Positions 11,651 through 22,634 of a stretch of DNA of 64,000 bases are shown piece after piece (within the stretch, counting starts at the first letter, position 1; the number at the start of each line of letters is the position of its first letter). The notes under the pieces are model-generated. The model was not told the DNA's origin, did not search any database, and saw nothing but the letters and a program-made list of their open reading frames with translations. Source of the stretch: Batkoa obscura (taxonomy: Eukaryota > Entomophthoromycota > Entomophthoromycetes > Entomophthorales > Batkoaceae); assembly GCA_030770535.1 (NCBI GenBank), contig JASVEC010000004.1, positions 1,736,001 through 1,800,000 of the forward strand, written 5' to 3'. A program made the translations under genes and the position numbers.

Positions 11651-12067
11651 AATGTTTTAATTTTAAATTTATTTAAAAAAATTTTATAATATATTTCATT
11701 ACCGTATTTATTTTTAGTTACTAATGGACTTAAATTTAATAATAATATTAATAATATTAATATATTAAAATATGCACTTGCTTTAACACTTTTAAATATT
11801 TTAAGTTTTTAAATATTTTTTTAATACAAAGTTAATTTTTAGCTATATGATTTTTAATTAATATATTTTATATTTTGTTAATATAATAAGCATTAATATT
11901 ATCTAGTTGTGCTTTTTATTTTAATTCAATTATAAAGTTATTAAAAAGAATTTTTTATTTATTGGTATATTTGCTTTTAAAAAATTATCAATTATTATTT
12001 TTAAAATAAATAAGATTTTATTTCGTTATTTTTATTAAATTATATAATGATTTATTAAAGTGTTATA

Positions 12068-12165
12068 TGGGGATATATTTTTGTGTTTAATTTTACTAAC
12101 AATTTCTCCGCTCAAATAGCGCTTAAAAAATGGAAAAAGTAATGAACCCAAAAAAACATCCCCTA
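12068..12165 (+). mobile_element. MITE copy C
   Basis: Starts TGGGGATATATTTTTG and ends CATCCCCTA, flanked by TA. The core CAAATAGCGCTTAAAA is perfect. Third insertion in the decayed F-box/LRR copy 2 region. Confidence 0.85.
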
Positions 12166-12340
12166 TATTATTATGAAGACTTTTTAATATTAGAGGAATA
12201 ACTTTAAATTATTAGCATTTTAATGAGATCTAAAAAAAGTTCTTTTATTTAAAAGATAATAAATTGCTTATAAGATACAAAATAAAATATTTATCATATT
12301 TTCAAAAATAAAAACACTTGAGCTCTATTGCTTTATTCAT

Positions 12341-14200
12341 TATTATTAAAATTATTTATTAATTAAAAGCCTGTTAAAAATATAAATATTTGAATACAGC
12401 TATTTAAGTTTAAATATGAAATATGTAGCGATGATTTTTATACCTAACAAATGTATTATTACCCTAACCTAAAGCCTAAAATAAATAGTTAGTTAGTAAG
12501 TATAGATTTAAACTTAAACAGTTGTAAGCTTATCTCATATTTGAAAAATATTTAGGCTAATTCAACACTAAACTAAAACCACAAAATATATTTTTGGCTT
12601 TTTTTCGCCTCCAATTAAATCAAGTTAAAGATTTACTTAAATAATTTTTCCATTTTAACTGTTATTTTTTTAAAGATAATTCAATATAAAAATAAACATC
12701 AGCCCAAATTTAGTTTAGGGTGGTTTTGGTTTTACCTTTGACCAATAAAATGGAGAGAAGTTGTATACCTGATTTATTGAAATAAGTAAAAGCTGTGGGT
12801 GTCAAAGAAGATAACAAATTTTATCTGTCCAGATTTGATCACAGCTTTATCTATTAATAAATTTATATTTAAATGCTAAACAATGGCAATAAATAAAAAT
12901 TTAAAAGCCTATCTAATCTTTATATTCTATTAGTGTCATAACAATAAAAGCCTTGTGATAGTATATCCTAATTTATTATCTCTAGTATCTTCAATATTGA
13001 TTACTATCTAAAAATAATCGATTTACATTAAAAATCTAATTGAAGTTATTGTTTCTATTTATTGTTTACTATAATACTTATTTAGGGGGCAATTAAAACA
13101 GTTCTTTATCAAATTTATTAGTAAAACGGCGCTTTATATTTTTTAATTAACTGCTTATCAATGTGTTGTAATTGACCATTTTAGTCTTTTGAACTTAATT
13201 TGATTTATTGAATTAAAGTTGATAAAAATAATTTTAATTTACAAACTGATATAATAAAAATAAGATATTAAAATACTATATATTTTATTATATTTTTATT
13301 ATATTTTTATGATGACTATGAGAGTTTCGAAAGATCATAATAATTTATCATTCTATTTTAAGGCCTTTAAAAAATAATAATCAAAAATGGTTAAATTTTA
13401 GGGATTTTCATTTTAATAAACTTTCCGTCACTTTAAAATTGTTGTTTTATTAAGCCATTTTATCCCCTTCTACTATATCATTGTTCTTGGGCTTAAATTG
13501 AAGTGAGAATTTAACTTTTAACTGTTATTTCTTTAGATAAAAAATTATACAAATGAACTCAAAATAAGCCTAGTAAATTTTAATAATATTTTCATATTAT
13601 CTAATTATTATTTAATTATCATTAGGAAATTTTAACTTCAATTTTGAATTATATTTCTTTGAGTTATTGAAAAGGATATTTTACTTAAGGAATCACTGTT
13701 ATCTAATTGAAGGACTTTATTTCCACTTCATAAGAAAGCCAAGCACCAAGCTCGCAGTATTTAAAAAAAAGTGACATAGTATGAAGGTTAGTAAATAAAT
13801 AGTCACCTCTATTAATAAAACAATATATAATATAATAAAACACTCATTTATCTTTATTATCAATATATTTTTAGATAAATTTGATAAGCTTAACTTCAAT
13901 CTTCAGTATTGATTTCCTTGATAAACTTTATGCTTTAAGCCTAAGCTTCTATTAATTAAACTGTGCTTGAAATAACTTAAATATGTTAAATATAGAATGA
14001 TAACAGATTTTAAATTCAATTAAATGACACCATAAATTAAAATCTTATCAAATAAATAAATAATATTCTAAATTAAATATATATTATTATAAAATATAAA
14101 ATATAAAATATAAAATATAAAATATATTTTATTACATAGCACAACTTAATTGGAGAAGATAAATAAATGTTTTGAATCAACAAAATAACAAAATAAAGAA
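12341..14200. other. Gene-poor AT-rich region
   Basis: About 1.9 kb without a supportable gene. A 60-codon frame at 13717-13899 (minus) is hydrophobic with no homology signal and is probably chance. The stretch contains simple A/T tracts only. Confidence 0.5.
14091..14127. repeat. AAAATAT heptanucleotide microsatellite
   Basis: Five tandem copies of AAAATAT, in the 3' flank of the Reg1-like gene. Confidence 0.9.
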
Positions 14201-15031
14201 TTAAAATAATAAATTTCTAGCCCAACAAACCACTTCATAAGTGGTGGTTACCGCTTGTACACATCTTTGTATTAAGTCTGGATCCCCATTCATTTCCTTG
14301 GGATATATCCTTGAGGCTTGAGATGCTTTATATGAAAGAAAGGAATCGAGTTCATCATCTTCACCGAATAAAGAAGTATCAACTTGTTTTAATATTATTA
14401 AATCTTCTTCTTCATTCTTTATAATTGTAGGTTCCATTTTTTTTACCATCCTTAGATCTTTTTGATTATCTGTTATAATAAATTGCTCTACTCTATGATT
14501 AAATCTTAAGTTCGTTTTCTTTTTTGGTTTCTCTTTGAATAGATCAGTATTTAGAGGCGTCAATTTCTTTAAAGCTGGTTTTAATTGAGTAGGTATAGCA
14601 TTAATAAAGGAAGGTGATTTTGAAACTGGTGCACTTGATGTTAAACTTGGATTTTTGTTCTTAAGTAAGGGTCCATACAACCAAGTGATATCATTTTCTT
14701 TATACCAGTTTAATTTCTCTGGATTAAGAGTTGGTATGTTTTTACGTTGTTTAGCCCATATCCTCCAAGATGCATTCTCTAATCTTGAACAATTTAAACT
14801 AGTATCACTATGTCTAGATACTGCTTTCCATGATAAAGCTAAATCTTCAAATTCCCATTCATGAGTGAGATAATCGACACATTGAGATGGGACAGATGTT
14901 CTTTCGAATGGGTTATCGATATCTGTTGTTGGTGAAGTTATTTCCCATCCACAATTTGTAGGAACACAAGGTGGTAGATGATGTCCTTTAAATAAGTTCG
15001 AATTATTAGGTGGAGTACTTGATAAAAGCAT
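14201..15031 (-). CDS. Reg1/Reg2-like regulatory subunit of protein phosphatase 1 (DUF1752 family)
   Basis: A 276-residue single-exon protein. Residues about 50-125 match the fungal DUF1752/AreA-GATA-like region: CVDYLTHEWEFEDLALSW, then SRLENASWRIWAK and LNWYKENDITWLYGPL. Around residues 172-188 lies NLRFNHRVEQFI, equivalent to the (K/R)HIHFNxRVEQ phrase of yeast Reg1/Reg2. That phrase carries the RVxF-type docking motif for the PP1 catalytic subunit Glc7. Family knowledge predicts a role in glucose repression through dephosphorylation of Snf1/AMPK or its targets. The protein is far shorter than yeast Reg1 (about 1,000 residues) and near Reg2 in size. The motifs are clear; the physiological role is inferred. 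Confidence 0.8.
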   Translation of the reverse strand: MLLSSTPPNNSNLFKGHHLPPCVPTNCGWEITSPTTDIDNPFERTSVPSQCVDYLTHEWEFEDLALSWKAVSRHSDTSLNCSRLENASWRIWAKQRKNIPTLNPEKLNWYKENDITWLYGPLLKNKNPSLTSSAPVSKSPSFINAIPTQLKPALKKLTPLNTDLFKEKPKKKTNLRFNHRVEQFIITDNQKDLRMVKKMEPTIIKNEEEDLIILKQVDTSLFGEDDELDSFLSYKASQASRIYPKEMNGDPDLIQRCVQAVTTTYEVVCWARNLLF

Positions 15032-17105
15032 ATTGAATTATAATATAGAAAGTAAAAATATTTTTAAAAAAACTAATATCAACATGGAATATTTTTCCAC
15101 CTATTTATATACAGTTATTTGTGGTAAGAGATAAGAATTAAGTTAGTGCATTAAATCAAGTTAAGTTGCTAGATTTATATAGTTATTTTTAAAGCATCCC
15201 TTTTTTCTCATGCTTAAAATGGGCAAAAAGATTCAAGTTCAATGGTTTAAACTAGATAAGAAATTATTAATCTCATCAAATTCATTAGGTTTGTGTGAAA
15301 TGATTGGTAAATAGAACTTATTTAACCAATTATATATCTTTATTAATTTACTTGATATAAATATTCTCACCCCTTAATACAAAAGACTATTTGAGATTAT
15401 TAAATTATTGCTTTTGACCTGTTAGCAGGTATTGAACTGTAAGTTTTAGTTAGTTCCTATTGGGTGAGCTTAATTTAAGACCAATAATATCATTTGAAGC
15501 TATCATTGTTTCATTCTTACTTGTATGTGACCAATAGTATTAATAAAATTCACTTCAATATTATCAAAATAAGGGGTGAGTAGAAAAAGTTCAACATTGT
15601 AGTTAAGGTGCATACTGGCTTGCCTAAATTTTATAAATTAAACAAGATCATTAAGAGAAATATAATAATCACTGTTTCATTATTTGAAAATTTCTTAAAG
15701 AAAACTAATAAAATTTATAATTATAATAGATAAAATAAGTTGTTAGTTATCTCACTTCCTTTTTTTTAAGATAAAGTGATCAACTTAACAAAAATAATTG
15801 GGGTTTCAACTTTTTTAGCATGATTAGCTCATGATAACTTTTTTGTCAAGTTGTTTTAAAAGCCTTTACAGTTAGAGGGGAATTTTCCCACGGTTTAACA
15901 CATGATTTAACCCAAATTAGAATCTAGACAATTCTAATTGGTTTATTCTATTGATCCCTTCTTATTCTTTTTAACTAGAATTTCATTGTTTTATCATATA
16001 AATTATCATTTAATGATATAAACCAAAATTGAAATAAAATCATACTACTAAGATTAATAAAAAAAAACTATTGAATTTATTATCATTATATTATTTAGAA
16101 TATTATATTATTTAACCTATCTAAAATGACATTAATAATAAACTATAAATTAATTTTAGTACTATTTTATATTTAATCATTAATTTTAATTAAAAAAATT
16201 ATAAATGTAACAATCAATTAAAACATTTTATAATCACTGTTTAACATCAAAATAAAATCCAGCTGAAAAAATCAAGTTTCATGCTATAAGATACATTTTG
16301 TGTGATAAAATCAATAACGCTAGCAATTTAATAATGATATTACATAATTTGGTTTAAATTTATTAAGATTTTAACACTTTTATACATTTCATAATATACT
16401 TTAAAGCTATCATTATGAAAATAATTTTACTGTTATAAATGATATTATGTATATTAATGTAGTATAGTGATGAGTAATATCAAAAACCGATTTTATAGAA
16501 TTTTATTATTTTAATACATTTATATAATAAGATTAATGTAATAATATTTTATACAATTTATTTAATGTGTCATTATTTTTATTTTTAAAATAATTAATAT
16601 GGGGATGTTTTTTTTGGTTTCATTATTTTTTCCATTTTTTAAGTGTCATTTGAGTGGAAAAATTATTAGTAAAATTCTTAAACAAAAAAATATATCCCCA
16701 TATAAAATCGATGATTTATCTTTAATAAGTGTTGTTTATTTAATTATAGTAAAGCACTATAACATTTTGAGAGCTAAAATGATATAATAAGAAGTGGGAA
16801 AAATAATCTATGTTTTAATAAGTTTCTTAAAATATGGTGAAGACAAAACCTTTATTTAATTTTTATCATTGTTTTATAATAAGGATTTAAAAAGTAGATA
16901 GTGTTGATTAAAATCAATGTTTTAATTTTTAAATTTATATATATTTTATAGGACTAAAATTAGATCAGATATATTACATAATATTAAAGATTTATTTTCA
17001 ATATATATATTTATTGAAAGTTATAATAATTTTTTAAATAATTCTTAGATCAATTAAATATTTAAAAATATTTTTACATTTCATACTAACTCTCTAGGTT
17101 TGTTT
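15032..17105. other. Gene-poor AT-rich region with one MITE
   Basis: About 2.1 kb. The first few hundred bases hold the promoter of the Reg1-like gene. A MITE lies at 16600-16700, and the only open frame nearby (16599-16787) is the MITE itself. No other structure recognised. Confidence 0.5.
16600..16700 (-). mobile_element. MITE copy D, reverse orientation
   Basis: Begins TGGGGATGTTTTTTTTGG and ends TATCCCCA, flanked by TA on both sides. The first 35 bases match the reversed 3' part of the forward copies (GTTTCATTATTTTTTCC). Confidence 0.88.
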
Positions 17106-17547
17106 TATTTTGCAAATAAAGAAACTATATTCCATTCTTCTATGAATGTCGCCTTGCTATGAATATCGCTTTGCTTCAAGATTATAACTCTGAGCTTGGT
17201 CTTACCTCTTGCTTTCATTTCTCCAGCTATTACTGAGATTTATCAACTTTATGATGTACCTACTAAACTTTACCCTTCCATAACAGACTTTCTTTAACTA
17301 TAACGGGTCGTATGTTATCTACCAGGACATTTCACGCTCATAAACCGTTCATCATCGCTTTAGCTGTTTTAGCCATCTTTTTCTGGACTTGAAAACTTAT
17401 TATTGAACTGCCTTCTTTTTTAGTTTTATCGTAAAGCTTGCTTTTCTCAACTAAACTTCTCTTTCTCACCAATTCTTTTAATTGAAATTCATTATTATCA
17501 TAAATATACGGAAAATAGTTATACCCTGGGTTAGATCTTATCCTCAT
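17106..17547 (-). pseudogene. Remnant of a protein-coding gene, unclassified
   Basis: Higher GC than its surroundings. A frame at 17338-17547 encodes a Lys-rich segment beginning RIRSNPGYNYFP, and a second coding-like stretch (EMKARGKTKLRVIILKQSD) follows at about 17110-17215 in another frame. The two are separated by stops. The PGYNYFP phrase vaguely recalls the end of HMG boxes (PxYKYxP), but the rest of an HMG box is not found, so this is only a suggestion. Probably a broken host gene. Confidence 0.3.
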
Positions 17548-17615
17548 ATATCAAAATTAAAGAAGTATAGTTGTTAATTGTAACGTTAGCTTTAAAGAGG
17601 ACTTTACTCACTTAG

Positions 17616-17883
17616 CTTTTCTCTACTTATGAGTTGGTAGAATCAGAAACAGGAGAAGAAGAATATATCTATCAAATAAAACTTCTGTCTAAAAAGGTAA
17701 ACGTAGGTCAAGGTGCCATCAGACTAGCAGCTAATAAGCTAATATTTTTGTTTTTGTAGGATTCAATAACTGAAACAATAATTAGAGGTAAGAAGGAGTT
17801 AGAGTAGGTTTTTTTCAATAATAATGGTATAAAATTTTTCTGTTATGTTTCCAGAAGAATTTGAAGGAGGAGGCTTTTTATAG
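17616..17883 (+). other. Possible 3' exons of an unrecognised gene
   Basis: Three short coding-like blocks with consensus splice sites: 17616-17695 (LFSTYELVESETGEEEYIYQ...), an intron GTAAACG...TTGTAG, a block starting DSITETIIR, an intron GTAAGAAG...TTTCCAG, then EEFEGGGFL and a TAG stop. The exons join in frame, but I cannot find the 5' part upstream, which is occupied by a minus-strand remnant. It may be a truncated gene. The family is not recognised. Confidence 0.25.
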
Positions 17884-18358
17884 TATTAATATATGAGTAT
17901 TTTTTTGCTTTGTTCTATTTTATTTATAAGTGGATGAATGTTTAGTTCTTGATAATTTTAAAAAAATGCTCATCAGTTATTTTTAGAAGATTATTAAATT
18001 ACTATAGATTTACGTATTATATTCAATTCATAGATTTAAAAGTAAAAGAAAAATATATTCACTAAATATAAGATTATCTCAAATAGTGCACCTTTCAAAT
18101 GTTTTGTAACTATCATATAGGTAAATTTTATTAGTAGGATTTTAAACTGTAAATTTCAATATAAAAATAAAATAAAATAAAATATTTTTCACTTAATAAA
18201 CTAAAACAACTACCATTTCAAAAGACAAAAATATACAATAAGCCCATACTCTATTCAATAATAAATAATACATTATGTGACTCAAAAATAAAATATGTCA
18301 AATTTATAAACTCATGCATTAAATTAACATTAACATTAACATTTTTATCTTCCTCTTT
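17884..18358. other. Intergenic region downstream of EMC6
   Basis: 475 bp of AT-rich DNA, including an AATAAA-rich stretch near 18160-18190. No gene seen. Confidence 0.5.
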
Positions 18359-18703
18359 TTAGATATAAACGTGTACCACGCCATAAAACAGTGTCCAAAA
18401 TAAAACATGGGAAAGTAATCCACCAAGTACTCCATGCCACATCATCGCTGTCATTGGAGAAACAAATAAATCATCAAGTTTCTGTTTTGTAGGTAATACT
18501 TTTAATACATAAATTAACATGGACATTACAATGGAACATATTAAATAAAATAAAAAACCAGAATAGCCTTTGAGTCCAAGTATACCACTGATAGCTCCAG
18601 AAAACATCGATAAACAACTACGGAGGAAATCAACTGTTTCCAGGTTTTGCTGCATGTATAACTGATCATATTTTTCTAAAGTGGGGTCAAGTTTAGGATC
18701 CAT
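18359..18703 (-). CDS. EMC6: ER membrane protein complex subunit 6
   Basis: A 114-residue single-exon protein with three predicted transmembrane helices and no signal peptide. Family phrases are clear: FLRSCLSMFSGAISGILGLKG, followed by GFLFYLICS, and a C-terminal GGLLSHVLFWTLFYGVVHVY. These align closely with human EMC6. EMC6 is a core subunit of the ER membrane complex, which inserts tail-anchored and polytopic proteins into the ER membrane. It lies 278 bp downstream of TYW1 on the same strand. Confidence 0.95.
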   Translation of the reverse strand: MDPKLDPTLEKYDQLYMQQNLETVDFLRSCLSMFSGAISGILGLKGYSGFLFYLICSIVMSMLIYVLKVLPTKQKLDDLFVSPMTAMMWHGVLGGLLSHVLFWTLFYGVVHVYI

Positions 18704-18980
18704 TTTTTTTAAGTTTTATAAAAAGATGAAATTTTTAGATTTTCAAAAAGTTGAGTTTTTCATAAAATTTTAAAAGCTGGAAATTTTCTAGAAGGATTCT
18801 GATTCTCACTGTCAAAAATTTAAATAAATATATGATTCAAAGTAAGTATATTAAAATACATTGAGTTATTAAATAAATAACAATAATAATAATAATAAAA
18901 CCTCAATTTGCATATAAAAAAATATTTATTACAAATAAAATCTATCAATAGTAACCCTAAATCAATCTCAATCATCTTTC

Positions 18981-21101
18981 TTAATTCTTCTTCTTTCTAT
19001 AATGTCTAGTATCAGTAGGAGCAAACCCTTGTTCATCTGACCCAAATAGAGCCCAATCCGGTGTTTTAGCACAGTAATCTAAAGAAGTAAAAGGTTTACC
19101 CTCTTCCACTAATTGATGAAACTTGTCATAATCAATCCAAGTATACCAACCATCTTCTCTCTTGAACTTTTTATTAGTCATTAAAATAGACACAGAATGA
19201 GCATGTTCACATGAAATATCATAGATATTGTCTTCACCTAATTCTTTTTGAATTTGTTCTACAAAATGAATCACTTCATTATGATAAGGTACATTTTCCA
19301 TAGTTAAGCCAGAAGTGGCACCAAAACCACAAAAAGTAACTCCTTTAATTTCAATAAAATCTGGTTTACCACGTAAAATTAATTCCGCATAATTTTTAAT
19401 TTCTTCGGTATTATATGATTTAACTAAAGTTAATCGATAAACAGTACGTTGACCTTTACGACTTAATGCATCCAAAGAATCTAAAAAGCGTTCCCAAAAA
19501 TCACGGAATAATGGTCGATCCACTTTTTTTAAACTTTCTTTAGTAGCTGCATCCACACTAACATATAATTGAGTCACTGGAACTAATTCAGCAATTTTAT
19601 CTGGGAATTGAGCATTAGTTACCAAGAAACTGGATATTTTTTTAGAATGTAATAAAGAAACGAATTCGTTAATATGTGGATACATAATAGGTTCACCAAC
19701 AAGAGATAAAGCACAATGTTTAATTTGAAATGCTTCTTCAAATCTTTCAGGTAAAACACCAGGTACACCTCGCATTTGTTTGATCATTTGATAATGATTT
19801 TGCATAGCCCCATCTAAAATAAACTTAGGATCATCTAAATTCCATCGCCATTCAGTACCTACTGGGTTAGTATGATGTCTCCAACAGAAAACACATTTAT
19901 TAGCACAAGCTAAACTGGGGGTAGTTTCCATACAAAGATGACTTTTAATTCCGTAAAAAGCATGTTTATAACAATAACCTCGACCACGTAAAGCTGCTTT
20001 TGTCCATCGACACATTTTTACACCAGAATGGGTACCAACAATTTTATAACCTTGTTTCGTTAATGATTTATGTAACATTGGGTTAACCATATCTCTCAAT
20101 GGTCTTGGTTTGACTTCTTCTTCACCATTAGAGCCTATATTTTGTTTTGGATTACCGCTTTGATTTAATAACATATCATCATCTTCTTGGCGTTCTTTTT
20201 TAGCTTTAGAAATATTTTTTGCAATTTTACCAATATCTTCTAAATCAACCATCTCATCTTCGGATAATTCAACTGAATTATTACTATCATCATCTGAAGT
20301 AACATAATTCTCAATATCAATTTCAATATCTTGTTCGGTAGCTAATAAAGCAGGACGTAATTTCGACAACCATTCGTTAAAACTTTTTTCTTGATCTAAT
20401 TGTTTATCACCTTGACCAATATAATAAATTCGATTAGCTCCCAAAGCTTTTAAGCATTTATCTAAATGTAAAGCAGTTTGGTTAAATTCATTACTATAAG
20501 CCGAATCTCCAAGTCCAAATATTATGTATTTTAAATGATGCAAACTTCCTTTTCCTACTCGCCAATCATGTTTCGCTTCTTCTAACCATTTTAAAAACCA
20601 ATCATAGGGGGCTTCAACATTGTAACTAGATAAGATAAATGCAACAGTACACTTTTCATCCACAAGGTTTTCTGGATCATAATCAACAATATCTAGGGTC
20701 TTTGGATTAAATTCAGTTAAGTCTTTCTCCGCTTTTTCAGCAAATTTTTTAGCTGTTCCTGTCATACCACTGTAAACAATTTTGATATTATCTTTCTAAT
20801 AAATAAATATTTATTAGTTTATTAAAAATAAAAATAAAAATCTTTAAACCCTTACCTTACAACAAACACCCCCTTTAGAACAACCATTGCTATTACATGA
20901 TTTTTCTTCTTTTTCAATAACTGTGTCATTTGGTTTTACTTTTACTTTTTTAATGGTTTTGTTTTGTTTTTTATTTTCTTTTTTAAAATAATTGTTCAAT
21001 AGAAGAGAACGATGTAATATATAAGATGTAATTATAATAGCTCCAGTAGCTAATAATATATTCCTTGGATCAAAGCCAAATAGATTGGATTCAAGTCCCA
21101 T
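18981..21101 (-). CDS. TYW1: tRNA 4-demethylwyosine synthase (radical SAM, flavodoxin fusion)
   Basis: Two exons (20856-21101 and 18981-20795) give 686 residues. Exon 1 encodes an N-terminal transmembrane helix (about residues 14-34), a Lys-rich linker and a Cys cluster CNSNGCSKGGVCCK. Exon 2 begins KDNIKIVYSGMTGTAKKFAE, the FMN phosphate loop of the flavodoxin domain, and continues with LGDSAYSNEFNQ. An acidic linker leads to the radical-SAM domain with C-x3-C-x2-C in CANKCVFCWRHHTNPVG, followed by LVGEPIMYP and EIKGVTFCG. The enzyme condenses N1-methylguanosine-37 of tRNA-Phe with pyruvate, the second step of wybutosine synthesis. The N-terminal anchor suggests an ER-membrane location, as in other fungi. 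Confidence 0.96.
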
Positions 21102-21777
21102 TTTTTAAATATTTCTTTTGAGTAAAAAAAATAATGTTAAATTCTGAATTTGAATTTTTGCTTTTGAAGCTCGAGGTTCTAGTTAAGATTATCAACAGCC
21201 AATAAAATTCAAGTTAGTTACTAGCTTTTTTTGAGACAATTTTTCTAAATTAAGTAGATTGGATTTAACTTAATATCCCATAAATACTTACGTGGCAAAT
21301 CTTTAAAATATCAAAAAGCAAAAAATTAGCGCTAATACAAGATCCAAATATTAATTCTTTCAGTTTTCAATTTTTCAATTATGTTTTATTTCCTTGACAA
21401 TTTATTGGGGTTGACCTTATTCTATTTGAAGTAAAAGCCATTATTGAGAAGTTTAAAAAAAGAAAAGCTATTGATTCTAAGTCTTTCATTTAAATAAACT
21501 AAAAATTTGATAATAAACAGTCTACATCTCTATAAAATAGTATATTGATATCTATTGAAAAAAATACAATTACAGCAATATATAGTCTTGCTAGAACTAA
21601 CCCATTCATTCTTATTTATTCTTATTTCAAAAGCTCACATAAAATTACAAACAAAAAGTCAAATCAATATTATTATAAACATGCTCATCGACGATCAATT
21701 TACCAAAAGATAATCATCTAACACATTTCCTCAAGATGAATCCAGTACTATTACTACCTCTATAAACAATAAATTTA
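21102..21777. other. TYW1 upstream region
   Basis: Contains the TYW1 promoter and AT-rich DNA. No feature recognised apart from the coding-like stretch that begins at 21778. Confidence 0.5.
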
Positions 21778-22035
21778 GATCCCCCCCCAGAAGACGAAAT
21801 ATACTACAATACCTATATTTATGGAGTATTATTTGATTTAACTGTTTTAGATTTAACTTCCCCCATCTTATTCGAAAATCAAACCATTACTACGTTAGAA
21901 GAAGTATGTTTAATTATTGGTCATTTTAGCCTAAAATACAATTGTCAATTAACTAATATGATCGGTAAGTACCATATTGAATTGAGGTTTCCTGATGAAA
22001 ATAATCAAAAAGAAATATCAAAAAAGGAATTGTAA
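21778..22035 (+). pseudogene. Coding-like remnant, unclassified
   Basis: An 85-codon open stretch without its own start, reading DPPPEDEIYYNTYIYGVLFD and then TTLEEVCLIIGHFSLKYNC. Immediately upstream in the same frame is MNPVLLLPL followed by a TAA. A strong 5' splice site (GTAAGT) occurs at about 21964, and a plausible acceptor and short exon (AESELKKVTVKNKW) at about 22201, but joining them gives a stop at the junction. Composition looks coding. I do not recognise the family. It is either a decayed gene or one whose upstream exons I could not resolve. Confidence 0.3.
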
Positions 22036-22634
22036 TTGAGAAATCAGAAAGTTCCAGCTAGTAAAATGAAGTTTTATTTATCGGAAGATAGCTAACTACT
22101 ATTATTGATATGATTATTCATTCTTAAATGAAATAACTTATACTATTTTTATCAGTTATTAGTAGCTTTGTATCGACGAATTTCTTTTGTTTTTTGTTAG
22201 GCTGAAAGTGAGCTTAAAAAAGTGACTGTAAAAAATAAGTGGAATTTTTTCGAGAAGAAACTTTGATTGAGAAAACAGTTATTAACAAATTTTTAAATTT
22301 TATAAATGTTTATAAAAAATAAAGTATAAAATTATAATAATAATAAATATTACTTATTAAATAAAAAAATATAGCATAATATATTAAAAATTATTTGTTT
22401 TGTAGGTGTGAAATTCCATCCTTTTATTCAAAATTACCACTGTGTAAAATCAAGAACTTATTGTTATTTTTAGTAATAAAAATAGCCATAATTTAATAAC
22501 TAAAAGTTGAATGATATGGATTGGATAAAAATCCCATAAAATTTTAAATCTGAGATTCAAAATTCTATCAAAAAATTCATTTCAAATAAAACTCAAATAA
22601 CCATCTGTTACAAAAAATCTATTCAACTTCAACA
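22036..22634. other. RRP9 upstream region
   Basis: About 600 bp of AT-rich DNA before the RRP9 start. No motif or gene that I can support, apart from the short possible exon noted near 22201-22270. Confidence 0.45.

Larger units (their letters stand above)
10883..12340 (-). pseudogene. Decayed F-box/LRR-like gene, tandem copy 2, with three MITE insertions
   Basis: The C-terminal part (10883-11068, minus) still shows NYNSDVFLE followed by a degraded version of the LTYYKNI core. The middle (about 11230-11545) aligns with the leucine-rich piece at 9377-9646 of copy 1. The likely N-terminus is MNKAIELK at 12340. The sequence is much more degraded and AT-rich than copy 1. Three copies of the roughly 100-bp MITE interrupt it (11069-11170, 11553-11650, 12068-12165). 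Boundaries are approximate, and the N-terminal limit is the least certain. Confidence 0.6.

Noticed and set aside
13717-13899. A 60-codon hydrophobic minus-strand frame
   Set aside because: No homology signal and typical chance composition in a gene-poor region.
16599-16787. A 62-codon frame, hydrophobic N-terminus
   Set aside because: It lies mostly inside MITE copy D in reverse orientation; the same element elsewhere does not keep a frame.
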